This document shows, one piece after another, positions 6,601 through 15,081 of a stretch of 17,194 bases of DNA; position 1 is the first letter of the stretch, and each line of letters opens with the position of its first letter. The position numbers and the translations under genes were made by a program. Under the pieces are notes generated by a model. It was not told where the DNA came from, did no database searches, and worked only from the letters and a program-made list of their open reading frames with translations. Location of the stretch: the NCBI GenBank assembly GCA_046542355.1, contig JBKHBN010000039.1, positions 1-17,194 of the forward strand, given 5' to 3'. The stretch is from UBA1672 sp046542355 (lineage in GTDB: Bacteria; Pseudomonadota; Alphaproteobacteria; Micavibrionales; Micavibrionaceae).

Positions 6601-7503
6601 TTAAATATCAAATATTTCTCGTCCCTCAGAACTTATCACGGCCCAATCAGCCTTTTTTCCAAAACGGTTAAGTATAGTTTCAAGATTACCACCATTTTCC
6701 GCTCGATATTGTTCAATCTTAGCCGGTGTATTCATATTTTCCGGTGTTGTAGGATGAGATTCCATGAAACGCGAGACTATGTACGCAAAAGGTGCCATAG
6801 CCAAGCGAACAACCCTTAACTTCCAACCTAACTTGGTTTTATAAGCATATAATATTTCATATTTAAGCCACAGCTTAAAACCAAATTCTGCACGAAAATC
6901 ATTGACCAGATGATCCCACGTATGAACAAAAGACCTCCAGTACCTTTTTCGCTTATCTTTAGGAAGACGTGTACAAAAATCAACATGATCCAACAAAACA
7001 TGAGCATTTATACTTGCCAGCCTGATCCATAAATTTCTATCCTCTCCTCGAAATCTATTCTCATAGGGGCCATGTTCCAATAAGAAATGCTTTTTAGCCA
7101 TATTAATATGCTTGCCGGATACAAGAACATCCTTCCCACAAGCTTCTTCTATCTGATGAAAAACCGCTACAAAATCTTTCAAAAACGGTGCATAAATATC
7201 ATCACAATCAAGATGCAGCAATACATACTGCCCCTTCGCATTCTGCACACTGATATTACGCGTTATGCCCAACTTGCGGCGCTTATCACGCTCCAGCTCC
7301 ACCAAACGCAAATTATTATATTGTTTTTGCAACGCCTTAACGACAGACACACTGTTATCAGATGAGCCATCATCAACCACAACAACCTCATAATCGTGCG
7401 CGTCAAGCTGATCCAGAATACTGCACAAAGACCGCGGCAAAGTATCGGCCATATTATAATTACACATACAGATCGAATATGTGGGCGTGCTGATTTCTGT
7501 CAT
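6601..7503 (-). CDS. Glycosyltransferase family 2 (GT-A fold)
   Basis: This 300-aa enzyme would transfer a sugar from a nucleotide-sugar donor. The N-terminal GT2 pattern is clear: ICMCNYNMADTLPRSL, then VVVDDGSSDNS at 41-51 for nucleotide binding, and LDCDD around 98-102 as the DxD-like metal site. GEDRNLWIRL near 153-162 is the ED motif that often supplies the catalytic base. The C-terminal half is basic and aromatic (WLKYEILYAYKTKLGWKLR) and may associate with the membrane. It heads a minus-strand unit with two methyltransferases. Its start is 150 bp from a divergent ABC transporter gene. Only a weak, distant AAGG precedes the ATG. Donor and acceptor sugars cannot be read from sequence. 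Confidence 0.9.
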   Translation of the reverse strand: MTEISTPTYSICMCNYNMADTLPRSLCSILDQLDAHDYEVVVVDDGSSDNSVSVVKALQKQYNNLRLVELERDKRRKLGITRNISVQNAKGQYVLLHLDCDDIYAPFLKDFVAVFHQIEEACGKDVLVSGKHINMAKKHFLLEHGPYENRFRGEDRNLWIRLASINAHVLLDHVDFCTRLPKDKRKRYWRSFVHTWDHLVNDFRAEFGFKLWLKYEILYAYKTKLGWKLRVVRLAMAPFAYIVSRFMESHPTTPENMNTPAKIEQYRAENGGNLETILNRFGKKADWAVISSEGREIFDI

Positions 7504-7653
7504 AATAATTTTTGCTGCCTTGAATTTTTCTCATTTTTTTTATACGCTCGCGCAGCATATTGCAACTCAAATTAAATAAGATAGAACACCCTGCAATAGC
7601 CACACAGATTTAACACAAACACAAGCCTTAACAAAACAGGAACATCAAGCCAC
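7504..7653. promoter_or_regulatory. Divergent intergenic promoter region
   Basis: This AT-rich gap separates the minus-strand GT2 from the plus-strand ABC transporter and must hold the start signals for both units. Possible elements are TTGAAT (7520-7525) with TATACG (7541-7546) on the plus strand. On the minus strand TTGCAA (7565-7560) pairs with TATAAA (7544-7539). Both have short 15-nt spacing. The individual hexamers are guesses; a shared divergent control region is the firmer inference. Confidence 0.35.
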
Positions 7654-9390
7654 ATGTCCCGCTTCAAAAAACTCTGGAAATTACTGGAATTAGAACAGAA
7701 AAAATACGCCGTTATTTTATTTCTATTTATTGTTTTGGGAACCCTCATGGAAATTGTTGGCCTTGGATTGGTCGTGCCACTGGTGAGCTTGATGAGTTCC
7801 CCCGATGCGCTGGATGAACAATTATCCTGGCTCCCGTTACCAGAAATATTTTCTGGTTATACGCATGAGCAACTAGTCTTTACTATCTTGGGATTAATGG
7901 TTTTGATCTACACCGTAAAAACAGGATTCCTCACATTATTGGCCTGGATGCAAGCCAGCTTTAATCTGAAAACACAGGCCGATTTATCTAAAAAAATGCT
8001 TCACTCATACCTCAACAGATCCCATCTCTCTTTTCAACAAGACCACTCCACATCCTATGTTCAAAATGTAAACAATGAAACCCAAATCCTGATACAACAA
8101 GGCTTCGGGGCAGCCATAGAAATTATCATGAACGCGTTACTTTTAATAATAGCGGCCATCGTCTTACTAATGATAGAACCAATTGCAACCCTGATTGTCT
8201 TATGTGCAATATCGATCGCCTTCTGGCTGTTTCAAGCCTTAAGCAAAATACGCGTCTATCACTGGGGAAAAATACGCAAAGAACATGAGTCTCTTCGTTT
8301 AAAGACACTACAACAAGCTCTATTCAGCGCAAAAGAAATCAAATTAAAAAATAAAAGTGATTTTTTTATTAACAATTTCCACCAGCACAGCCTAAACCTC
8401 ATCCACTCGGGAAGATGGCAAAGCACCTTTAGAAAAATTCCAAAATACTTTTTCGAATTACTAGCCATTATCGGTCTGGTAGCAGCCATTATATATATGA
8501 TATTAGATGGCAAAGAACTCTCTCAAATCACACCCGTCATCGCTCTTTTTGCTGCGGTCTTTATAAAAATAATGCCGTCGGTAAACGCTATTTTAACCGG
8601 GCTGCACTCCATGCGCTATATAGATGGAACAATTTCACTTATCTATAACGAGCTGTCTCAAAGCACCAACGAAACGCCGGAACAAGGACATTTGAACACA
8701 CAAAACATTCATAATATAGCATTCGACGATATATCTTTTTCATATTCTAAAAACGGCCCGCACATTTTAAAAAACATTCAACTGGAATTCCCGCATGGAT
8801 CTTCTATAGGAATTATTGGCTCTAGCGGGGCAGGTAAAAGCACACTCATTGATATTTTTCTTGGGCTTCTCCGCCCTGATGAAGGCACTGTAAAGGTGAA
8901 TGAACAAGACATTCAAAGCTGCCTTCGGCAATGGCAAAACCGCATTGGGTACGTCCCTCAATCGATCTATCTGTTAGATGACACCTTAAGACGCAATATC
9001 GCCTTTGGCGAAAATGATGAAGAAATTATCGAAGAAAATGTTCTGCATGCCATCAAAGACGCTCAACTCGAAACCTTTGTAAATAAACTGCCCGACGGTT
9101 TAAACACTGTTATTGGAGAAGATGGCGGTTACATTTCCGGCGGCGAGAAACAGCGCATTGCCTTGGCACGCGCCTTATATCACAAGCCTGATATTCTGGT
9201 TTTAGATGAAGCCACCTCATCTCTGGATATGACAACAGAAAAAAATATCATGAATGCTGTTTATGCCCTTAGGGGACAGCGCACTATTTTCATAGTCACA
9301 CACCGTTTATCAACCGTAGAAAAATGCGACATTTTACTCGAGATCGAAGACGGTAGAATAAAATCTGTTCAACAACAAAGAGCAATCTAA
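7654..9390 (+). CDS. ABC exporter, fused permease and ATPase (PglK/MsbA-like)
   Basis: This 578-aa half-transporter would work as a homodimer in the inner membrane. The N-terminal ~320 residues carry about six hydrophobic helices, with strong ones near 18-47, 75-97, 152-190, 264-286 and 292-312. The ATPase follows: Walker A GSSGAGKST at 389-397, Q-loop in IGYVPQ, signature SGGEKQR from 495, Walker B ILVLDEATSSLD from 514, and the switch His550 in THRLST. All catalytic residues are present. In a glycan locus, flipping of a lipid-linked oligosaccharide (as PglK does) is the likely role; lipid A or peptide export remains possible. It starts the plus-strand unit, with AGGAA 11 nt before the ATG, and ends 8 nt before the next gene. 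Confidence 0.9.
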   Translation: MSRFKKLWKLLELEQKKYAVILFLFIVLGTLMEIVGLGLVVPLVSLMSSPDALDEQLSWLPLPEIFSGYTHEQLVFTILGLMVLIYTVKTGFLTLLAWMQASFNLKTQADLSKKMLHSYLNRSHLSFQQDHSTSYVQNVNNETQILIQQGFGAAIEIIMNALLLIIAAIVLLMIEPIATLIVLCAISIAFWLFQALSKIRVYHWGKIRKEHESLRLKTLQQALFSAKEIKLKNKSDFFINNFHQHSLNLIHSGRWQSTFRKIPKYFFELLAIIGLVAAIIYMILDGKELSQITPVIALFAAVFIKIMPSVNAILTGLHSMRYIDGTISLIYNELSQSTNETPEQGHLNTQNIHNIAFDDISFSYSKNGPHILKNIQLEFPHGSSIGIIGSSGAGKSTLIDIFLGLLRPDEGTVKVNEQDIQSCLRQWQNRIGYVPQSIYLLDDTLRRNIAFGENDEEIIEENVLHAIKDAQLETFVNKLPDGLNTVIGEDGGYISGGEKQRIALARALYHKPDILVLDEATSSLDMTTEKNIMNAVYALRGQRTIFIVTHRLSTVEKCDILLEIEDGRIKSVQQQRAI

Positions 9391-9398
9391 AAGCCAAG

Positions 9399-11249
9399 AT
9401 GAACTCTCTGCCCGCAACACTCCAGACATTAATACAAAAACGCAATATAGATGCGTCCATATATTTTTGTGATAAAAGAAACACTCCCCTTTTTCAAGAC
9501 ATCATCCATAACATCAAGATCAAACATACCGCAGACCCCAAGAAAGCAACCATTATATTTCTTCGAGCAGGTTGTCTTGAAGTCTTAAAGGATGCACAAC
9601 CACAAATCGTTATTCTAAGAATTGAGTCCGAAACAGAAAAAAAACAAGCATTTCCCCTCTTGGAAGCAAATGGGTTTCGCATATATGACGAAATTTCCGG
9701 ATACGCATTTCTCTTTAAAACCAGCGCCCTTGAGCACAGTAACCCCTACCTGCCCGCCGGAGATCAAAAAGTTATAGAAACATTAAACTATGGAAAATGG
9801 AAAAACCATCCCTTGATAAACAAAAACCGCGCCCGTTTCTTAGATATGCCTGCTTACGACCTCTTGAATGCAAACCGTTTTGATATTGCAATAAAAGCGC
9901 ATTACGCACGCCTTTCTTTAAACAATGTTGCAAAAAAATGGAGAGAACATGCCTACGCTGAACAAGCTCTGAGAATTACAGGTCCAGGCAAAGAGATTCG
10001 CGAGCATGATGGGTCAGGTAAAACAGGTTTAAATGCATTCTTGAATGCATTTAAAGGATTAATAAACACAGACAGTATTAATAGCTTTCCGCCTGTGCCT
10101 ATCGATAAGAATTATATCGCTATGGATGGCGCACACCGCATAGCAGCAGCCATAGCCCGCGAAAATAATATAAAAACAGTTCAGCTTGAGCTCACTCAAA
10201 ATATGACCTCCACAGCCTCATATTATTCTGGCACAGAACATGGCCACCCTCCATGCGACCCCGACGTGCTTGATGAAGGCGCAATCGAATATTGCCGGAT
10301 TCGTGACACGGCTGCAATTGCTCTTATCTTTCCCTGTGTTACAAACGCTGATAAAGCAATCAATGAGCTTGGAAAAATTGCAAATATCGTTTACCACAAA
10401 AAAATAGCCATAACTCCCAAAGCAGGACAAATATTATTGCGCCAGGCCTATATGGGACATGAGTGGATTAATTACACTGGTAAAGACAGCGGTTTTGACC
10501 ACAAAGTTCGCTCATGTTTTCCTCATCCCGGAACCATGCACGCTCTATTGATAGACAACTATAAAATCGAAGACTTACGCCCGACCAAAGACAAAATCAG
10601 GGCGTTCTATAAACTGGGCAATCACGCCATTCATATAACCGACAGCACTAAAGAAACCCTTCTGATTGCCAAAGCACTGTTTAACAAAAACTCTCGTTTT
10701 TTAATGGCCCGATATTCCGGTAAATACCTTCCTGAATTCCACAAAAAACTTCATACTTTTAAAAACTGGATGCATAATAATACAATAGATCCGGAAGAGT
10801 TGTGTATCGTCAGCAGCGCCATTTTATCCGTTTTCGGTTTAAGGGAATGTCGCGACCTTGACATACTCCACCTTCCCTCCTTAGATCCTAAATTCCCGGA
10901 AGATATCGGTTCTCACAATGAGATAAACAACTTATACGGCCATGAAATCGAAGACATTCTAGGCGATCCAAGACTACATTTCTGGTATATGGGTATGAAA
11001 TTTTGTACGCCGGATCTGGTAAGAACAATGAAAACGAAAAGAGCCGAGCAAAAAGATAAAATAGATTTAGTATTACTTGAAAAAATTTCATGCAAAAACA
11101 GCACAAAAATATACGGAATTTTGAAAACATACTATCTTTCCAAATGGTATAAACTCTATCTTCTTCTCTACAGAGTTCTAAGGAAGGTAAAAAGAATAAT
11201 AAAAAGCACACTACAACCATCAAACAAGGACACACCAAATGGGTCTTAA
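9399..11249 (+). CDS. Multidomain protein with ParB/sulfiredoxin-like and nucleotidyltransferase-like regions
   Basis: I do not recognise this 616-aa protein as a named family; it appears to have at least three parts. Residues 1-110 form an alpha/beta segment (ATIIFLRAGCL, IVILRIESE) of unknown type. Residues 195-265 include KEIREHDGSGKTG and YIAMDGAHRIAAAIA (239-253). The DGAHR at 243-247 matches the DGxHR signature of ParB/sulfiredoxin-fold proteins, which bind or hydrolyse nucleotides. Residues 300-450 (HAIHITD, LFNKNS) are unassigned. Residues 468-560 read CIVSSAILSVFGLRECRDLDIL, then HFWYMGMKF and KDKIDLVLLEK. The G...DLD pattern and later ID pair recall pol-beta-type nucleotidyltransferases. 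The C-terminus is basic (YRVLRKVKRIIK). It is probably coupled to the ABC gene, 8 nt away, and overlaps the broken FkbM gene by 11 nt. Domain calls are inference. Confidence 0.6.
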   Translation: MNSLPATLQTLIQKRNIDASIYFCDKRNTPLFQDIIHNIKIKHTADPKKATIIFLRAGCLEVLKDAQPQIVILRIESETEKKQAFPLLEANGFRIYDEISGYAFLFKTSALEHSNPYLPAGDQKVIETLNYGKWKNHPLINKNRARFLDMPAYDLLNANRFDIAIKAHYARLSLNNVAKKWREHAYAEQALRITGPGKEIREHDGSGKTGLNAFLNAFKGLINTDSINSFPPVPIDKNYIAMDGAHRIAAAIARENNIKTVQLELTQNMTSTASYYSGTEHGHPPCDPDVLDEGAIEYCRIRDTAAIALIFPCVTNADKAINELGKIANIVYHKKIAITPKAGQILLRQAYMGHEWINYTGKDSGFDHKVRSCFPHPGTMHALLIDNYKIEDLRPTKDKIRAFYKLGNHAIHITDSTKETLLIAKALFNKNSRFLMARYSGKYLPEFHKKLHTFKNWMHNNTIDPEELCIVSSAILSVFGLRECRDLDILHLPSLDPKFPEDIGSHNEINNLYGHEIEDILGDPRLHFWYMGMKFCTPDLVRTMKTKRAEQKDKIDLVLLEKISCKNSTKIYGILKTYYLSKWYKLYLLLYRVLRKVKRIIKSTLQPSNKDTPNGS

Positions 11250-11540
11250 AAGAAAAACGATTGATTTATTCATAACAGCAATAAAATCAACGCCCCGGCT
11301 TTCTGAGGTCACTTATAAATTTTCTAATCTCTATATAGACAACTATCGCGGATTCTCATATGACCCAACGCAAAATGGCGAACAGGCCATTGTATTAAGA
11401 GCTTTAGCGGCTATATTCTTGGACGTCTTACACCTAAGGGAGTCATATTCAAGACATTTGAATATACCGACAACGACTTTAAGAGCGGCCCCAATTACAT
11501 AGCATGCCTGCCCGAATATAAAAAACATCTGGAAGTCTAG
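11239..11540 (+). pseudogene. FkbM-family methyltransferase remnant with the middle deleted
   Basis: The frame from ATG 11239 reads as the start of an FkbM-type SAM methyltransferase (YIDNYRGFSYDPTQNGEQ...LRALA), the stretch just before the SAM-binding core. From about 11421 the sequence continues in another frame, GRLTPKGVIFKTFEY...FKSGPNYIACLPEY, ending at TAG 11538-11540. This resembles the C-terminus of such enzymes, with the NYIA motif. The two ends join near 11412-11421, and the catalytic middle (the DVGAN-type motif onward, roughly 150 residues or more) is absent. Full-length relatives are about 230-280 aa. In the first frame an 87-aa product ending at 11502 could be made, but it could not be a methyltransferase. 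The start overlaps the previous gene by 11 nt, consistent with an original operon position. Confidence 0.7.
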
Positions 11541-11570
11541 CAATATTAAGAATACAAAAAGAAAAACGAC

Positions 11571-12869
11571 ATGAAAATTGCATTCTATCTCGAAAACAAA
11601 AATATCCCGAACGTAGACTTCACCGCACCCGAAGCAGGCAACCCGGGCTGCGGAGGCACAGAATATCTCTTTGCGGCAACGCCCTACTACATTCAAAAGC
11701 ACTTGAAATACCAGATATCTACCATTCTGCTCGCCAACAACGTGGCGCACCTGCCCGATAATTGCAAGGCGCATCAGGTAGATGATCTATACCACGCAGC
11801 CACAAAAGCAAAAGAACTTGGGATAGACCTCTTCATTTACAGGCCACGCCGCGATACAGATAGCGACTTTTTATCGTTAATAGAAAACATAGCACTGCCA
11901 ACCATCGCATGGGCACATATCACCCCCAAGCCCAACCATTTAAGAGCCATGGCCAAAAACAAATATCTAAAGGCTCTGGTTTGCGTCGAGCATGAACAAT
12001 ACGACCAGATTCAAGACACAATATTGAGTGCATATGCAAAAGCAACCTTTATCGTCAATGGATTTGACGTTAACAGCTTCCGCCTCAAAACCCCGCCTCA
12101 AAAACAAAATAACCTCGTAGTCTATCTGGGAGCGCTGGTTCCTCAGAAAGGATTCCACCTTCTGGCGCGCACATGGCCTCAAATCCTTAAACGCGTACCT
12201 GATGCGAAGCTGACTGTAATAGGCACAGGACAACTTTACGACCACGCCGCCAAGCTTGGGCCATGGGGCATAGCCGATAGCAGATATGAACAGGAATACC
12301 TTATGCCCTATCTTGGCGATGAACAAAACCGGCCTCACCCTTCTGTGACCTTTTCCGGACGGCTTGGCGAAGAAAAAAAGGAGATTTTACACAGCGCATT
12401 AATCGGCGTACCCAACCCGACAGGACAAACAGAAAATTGCCCCGGAAGCGCTCTGGAATTTCAGGCCTGCGGCACAGCAGTAGTCTCAGGAGCCTACTGG
12501 GGAATGCTTGATACAATCGCCGATGGATATAGTGGTTATCTGGGTAAAACAGATAAAGATCTGGAAGACAATATTGTAAAACTGCTCAAAAACCCTCAAC
12601 AAGCCATAGAACTTGGTAAAAACGGAGTGACCTTTGTGTCTGAAAAATACAGATGGGAAAGCGTTATAAAAGAATGGGAAAATCTTTTTAAATATATACA
12701 AAACAATCAAACCATCCCTCGAAAACCCTTCAAGAAAAACTGGCTCAAACATTATAAATGGATGATTATCGCTAACACAGCGCCCCAGCGCCTGATCGGT
12801 AAATATATATACTGGCCTTCAACGCAGGAAATAAAATTATTCATATTAAAGAGCCTTAAAAAGCGCTAG
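11571..12869 (+). CDS. Glycosyltransferase family 4 (GT-B fold)
   Basis: This 432-aa retaining glycosyltransferase would act on the cytoplasmic face of the membrane. The N-terminal acceptor domain begins MKIAFYLENK and holds a glycine-rich loop, GNPGCGGTEYLFA (23-35). The donor domain starts near VVYLGALVPQKGFHLL (183-198) and carries TENCPGSALEF at 287-297, giving the EX7E pair E288 and E296 typical of GT4. GTAVVSGAYWGMLDTI follows. After residue ~385 there is a basic tail (KPFKKNWLKHYKW...LKSLKKR) suited to membrane contact. The ribosome site is weak (AAAAAGAAAAACGAC). The gene is the last of the plus-strand unit, 30 nt after the broken methyltransferase. Its stop codon overlaps the convergent gene's stop by 4 bp. 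The sugar donor is unknown. Confidence 0.9.
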   Translation: MKIAFYLENKNIPNVDFTAPEAGNPGCGGTEYLFAATPYYIQKHLKYQISTILLANNVAHLPDNCKAHQVDDLYHAATKAKELGIDLFIYRPRRDTDSDFLSLIENIALPTIAWAHITPKPNHLRAMAKNKYLKALVCVEHEQYDQIQDTILSAYAKATFIVNGFDVNSFRLKTPPQKQNNLVVYLGALVPQKGFHLLARTWPQILKRVPDAKLTVIGTGQLYDHAAKLGPWGIADSRYEQEYLMPYLGDEQNRPHPSVTFSGRLGEEKKEILHSALIGVPNPTGQTENCPGSALEFQACGTAVVSGAYWGMLDTIADGYSGYLGKTDKDLEDNIVKLLKNPQQAIELGKNGVTFVSEKYRWESVIKEWENLFKYIQNNQTIPRKPFKKNWLKHYKWMIIANTAPQRLIGKYIYWPSTQEIKLFILKSLKKR

Positions 12870-13975
12870 ATAGCTTCCTCAACGACCCTTTTTACCAAAG
12901 CTTCCCACTGCCCCACAATCTCATCAAGATGAAACTTTTTAACAGTTTCCAAACCCCGTTTCCCCAAATCCACGCGCAATTGATCATCACGCATTAACCG
13001 CTCAAGCCCCTGCGCAAACGCAGCAACACGATCCCCCTCCTCAACCAGCAAACCGTTTTGATTGTGCACAATCAACTCATTTGTGCCGGGGCACGAGCCA
13101 AAGCCAATCGCCGGCAAGCCATGCGCCATCGCCTCAGCCGTTGCCAGACCAAAGCTCTCATACTTCGAAGACAAAGCAAATATATGCGCTCCTTGATACT
13201 CTTTATCAATCTCCGCCGTTGTGCCGGGCAAAAATATACGCGCACCTAAACCCAGCTCTGAAACAGTGTCTTGCAAAGAGCAGCGCAACGTGCCCTCACC
13301 GATAATCCTCAAATCCCAGTCCGGATACTTATCCGCAAGCATGGCAAAAGCCCTGATTAAAGTATCCTGATCTTTTTGCAGGCAAAGTCGCCCAACATTT
13401 AAAATAATCTTCCGCGCTGCTCCTGTGCCTTGCGGTTCTGCATACTCTTTTGCAGGAAAAACCGGATTTGCAATAGCCCGCATCTTCGGGCGCAAGACCG
13501 GAGAATAACCTTCTATAATAGAGGAAGACAAAACCGTAATTTTTTTAAGAAAAAACCCGCTAAGAAGCAGCAATAAATACTCCGTCTTCCTGTTCTTGTA
13601 ATGATCGGGTACAATATGCTCACTGCCTATGACAGGAATACCGGTTCCAGCCATTGCAAACGAAACAGGAATAAAACTGCTATGCATAAACGCAATAACG
13701 ACATCAGGCTGCACCCTGCGCGCAGCCTTGCGAACGGCAACCATCCTTGAGACAACCTCCCCCGCGCTCGCCCGGCCTTTAACATCGCCAATCCCAAGAG
13801 CAATACGCTCAACCTTTTCATGCAAAGGATAAAAAGACTCCCCGCCCGGCGGATCAAAACTCAACACACAGACATCATTCCCCCTGCCTGCCAGACCTGA
13901 AGTTATATTGGCCAGAACCCGCTCCGCTCCACCTTGCGCATCATCCAGCGCTTTAATCGCAAATAAAATCTTCAT
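12866..13975 (-). CDS. Glycosyltransferase family 4 (GT-B fold)
   Basis: This 369-aa GT4 enzyme starts MKILFAIKALDDAQGGAERVLANI, with the GGAERV loop common in lipid-linked-glycan GT4 enzymes such as PglA and PglJ. The donor domain begins at IILNVGRLCLQKDQDTLIRAF (190-210). The EX7E pair is E273 and E281 in KYESFGLATAEAMAHGLP. The ATG at 13975 is chosen because it overlaps the stop of the upstream GT4 gene as ATGA and matches the usual N-terminus of the family; an upstream TTG/GTG-type start would add 12 residues inside that gene. It is the last gene of the four-gene minus-strand unit. It has exactly the length of the adjacent GT4 and is probably a diverged duplicate. Its stop interlocks with the convergent GT4 stop in a shared CTAG. 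Confidence 0.92.
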   Translation of the reverse strand: MKILFAIKALDDAQGGAERVLANITSGLAGRGNDVCVLSFDPPGGESFYPLHEKVERIALGIGDVKGRASAGEVVSRMVAVRKAARRVQPDVVIAFMHSSFIPVSFAMAGTGIPVIGSEHIVPDHYKNRKTEYLLLLLSGFFLKKITVLSSSIIEGYSPVLRPKMRAIANPVFPAKEYAEPQGTGAARKIILNVGRLCLQKDQDTLIRAFAMLADKYPDWDLRIIGEGTLRCSLQDTVSELGLGARIFLPGTTAEIDKEYQGAHIFALSSKYESFGLATAEAMAHGLPAIGFGSCPGTNELIVHNQNGLLVEEGDRVAAFAQGLERLMRDDQLRVDLGKRGLETVKKFHLDEIVGQWEALVKRVVEEAI

Positions 13976-15081
13976 GCGCGCCGCGCCCCTTCTAAAAAAC
14001 GCTCCCAGCAACTATAAACCGCAGCAGGCTCATAGGGCTGCATCGACACAACAGCTTGCGCGCCCAGACTCTTCCTCAATCTACCATCGCGCATAATTGT
14101 GGCCAAAGCCTCGCTTAAAGAATCAACATCGCCATTACCCGCCGCCAGCACCCCGTTTTCACCATGCGAAATGAGATCGCGCACCCCGCCGCATCCCTCA
14201 TATCCAACCGCCGGAAGACCATGAGCCAACGCCTCGCCCAAAACATTGGGAAACCCCTCCCAGCGCGAGGGAATACAAAGAACATGAGCGCGCGCATAAA
14301 GAGACGATATATCTTTGACAGCACCCAAAAGCTCAACCCTGCCCTCCAAATCAAGCGCCTTGATTTTAGATTGAATATCCTCCCGGCCTTCTCCTTCACC
14401 AGCAAAAACAATCCTCCATTCAGGAAACTCATCGGCAATTCGCGAAAAAGCATCCAGCAAAACAAGCTGATTTTTCTGATAACCAAGCCGCCCGACGCAA
14501 AGCAAAATTTTATCCTGATTATCCCGCCCTTCAGGATCAGAAAACTGACTGGCTGGATAAATCGCATTGGGAATAACTGTTATTTTCGGGCGTAAATAAG
14601 CCGGATAAGCCTGCGGGTAACTCTCGCACTGAACCGTAATATGCGGCGCAAGACGAAACATTTGAAAGATCCGGTTCCTGTGTTTGCCCTCACGAATAAA
14701 ATCATAGCGGAACGGTGATTCCCGCTCAGCCGCAATAACAGGAATCCCCATACCGAGTGTATAAAGCCGCAAGGTCAAAAACATGCCCTGCTGAAAAGCA
14801 AGAACGACATCGGGCTTAAAACCTTTCATAATCTGCCGCACATTTTTCATGCGCTTGAACCGCAACCCCCAACCGGCTTTTTCCTTGGGATTTCCCATCC
14901 CCAATTTATACCAGCATACAGACGAATCAATATCGTAAAATGCCTGCGCGCCCTCATGATCCAGCGTAAGAAGGCTAACATCGTGCCCCCTTCTGGCCAT
15001 CTCATTTGCCAAAGAAATCGCCTGCCGCTCAACACCGCCAGCCATATTATCAATCGCCCGACAAGCAATCATAAGCCTCAT
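13972..15081 (-). CDS. Glycosyltransferase family 4 (GT-B fold)
   Basis: This 369-aa GT4 enzyme begins MRLMIACRAIDNMAGGVERQAISLANEMARRGHD-like (GGVERQ loop at 15-20) and has a central VIPNAIYPASQ linker. The donor domain starts ILLCVGRLGYQKNQLVLLDAF (192-212). The EX7E pair is E275 and E283 in RWEGFPNVLGEALAHGLP, followed by GYEGCGGVRDLI. The ATG at 15081 is preferred to TTG 15084: it overlaps the preceding GT2 stop by one base (TGATG) and has AAGGGGGG just upstream. The stop overlaps the next GT4 start by 4 bp. It is a clear paralogue of that neighbour, and the two may add successive sugars. Donor specificity cannot be read from sequence. Confidence 0.92.
   Translation of the reverse strand: MRLMIACRAIDNMAGGVERQAISLANEMARRGHDVSLLTLDHEGAQAFYDIDSSVCWYKLGMGNPKEKAGWGLRFKRMKNVRQIMKGFKPDVVLAFQQGMFLTLRLYTLGMGIPVIAAERESPFRYDFIREGKHRNRIFQMFRLAPHITVQCESYPQAYPAYLRPKITVIPNAIYPASQFSDPEGRDNQDKILLCVGRLGYQKNQLVLLDAFSRIADEFPEWRIVFAGEGEGREDIQSKIKALDLEGRVELLGAVKDISSLYARAHVLCIPSRWEGFPNVLGEALAHGLPAVGYEGCGGVRDLISHGENGVLAAGNGDVDSLSEALATIMRDGRLRKSLGAQAVVSMQPYEPAAVYSCWERFLEGARRA

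Noticed and set aside
12301..12516. Short minus-strand ORFs inside the plus-strand GT4 and other genes
   Set aside because: They are shadows of well-supported glycosyltransferase frames and have no independent start signals.
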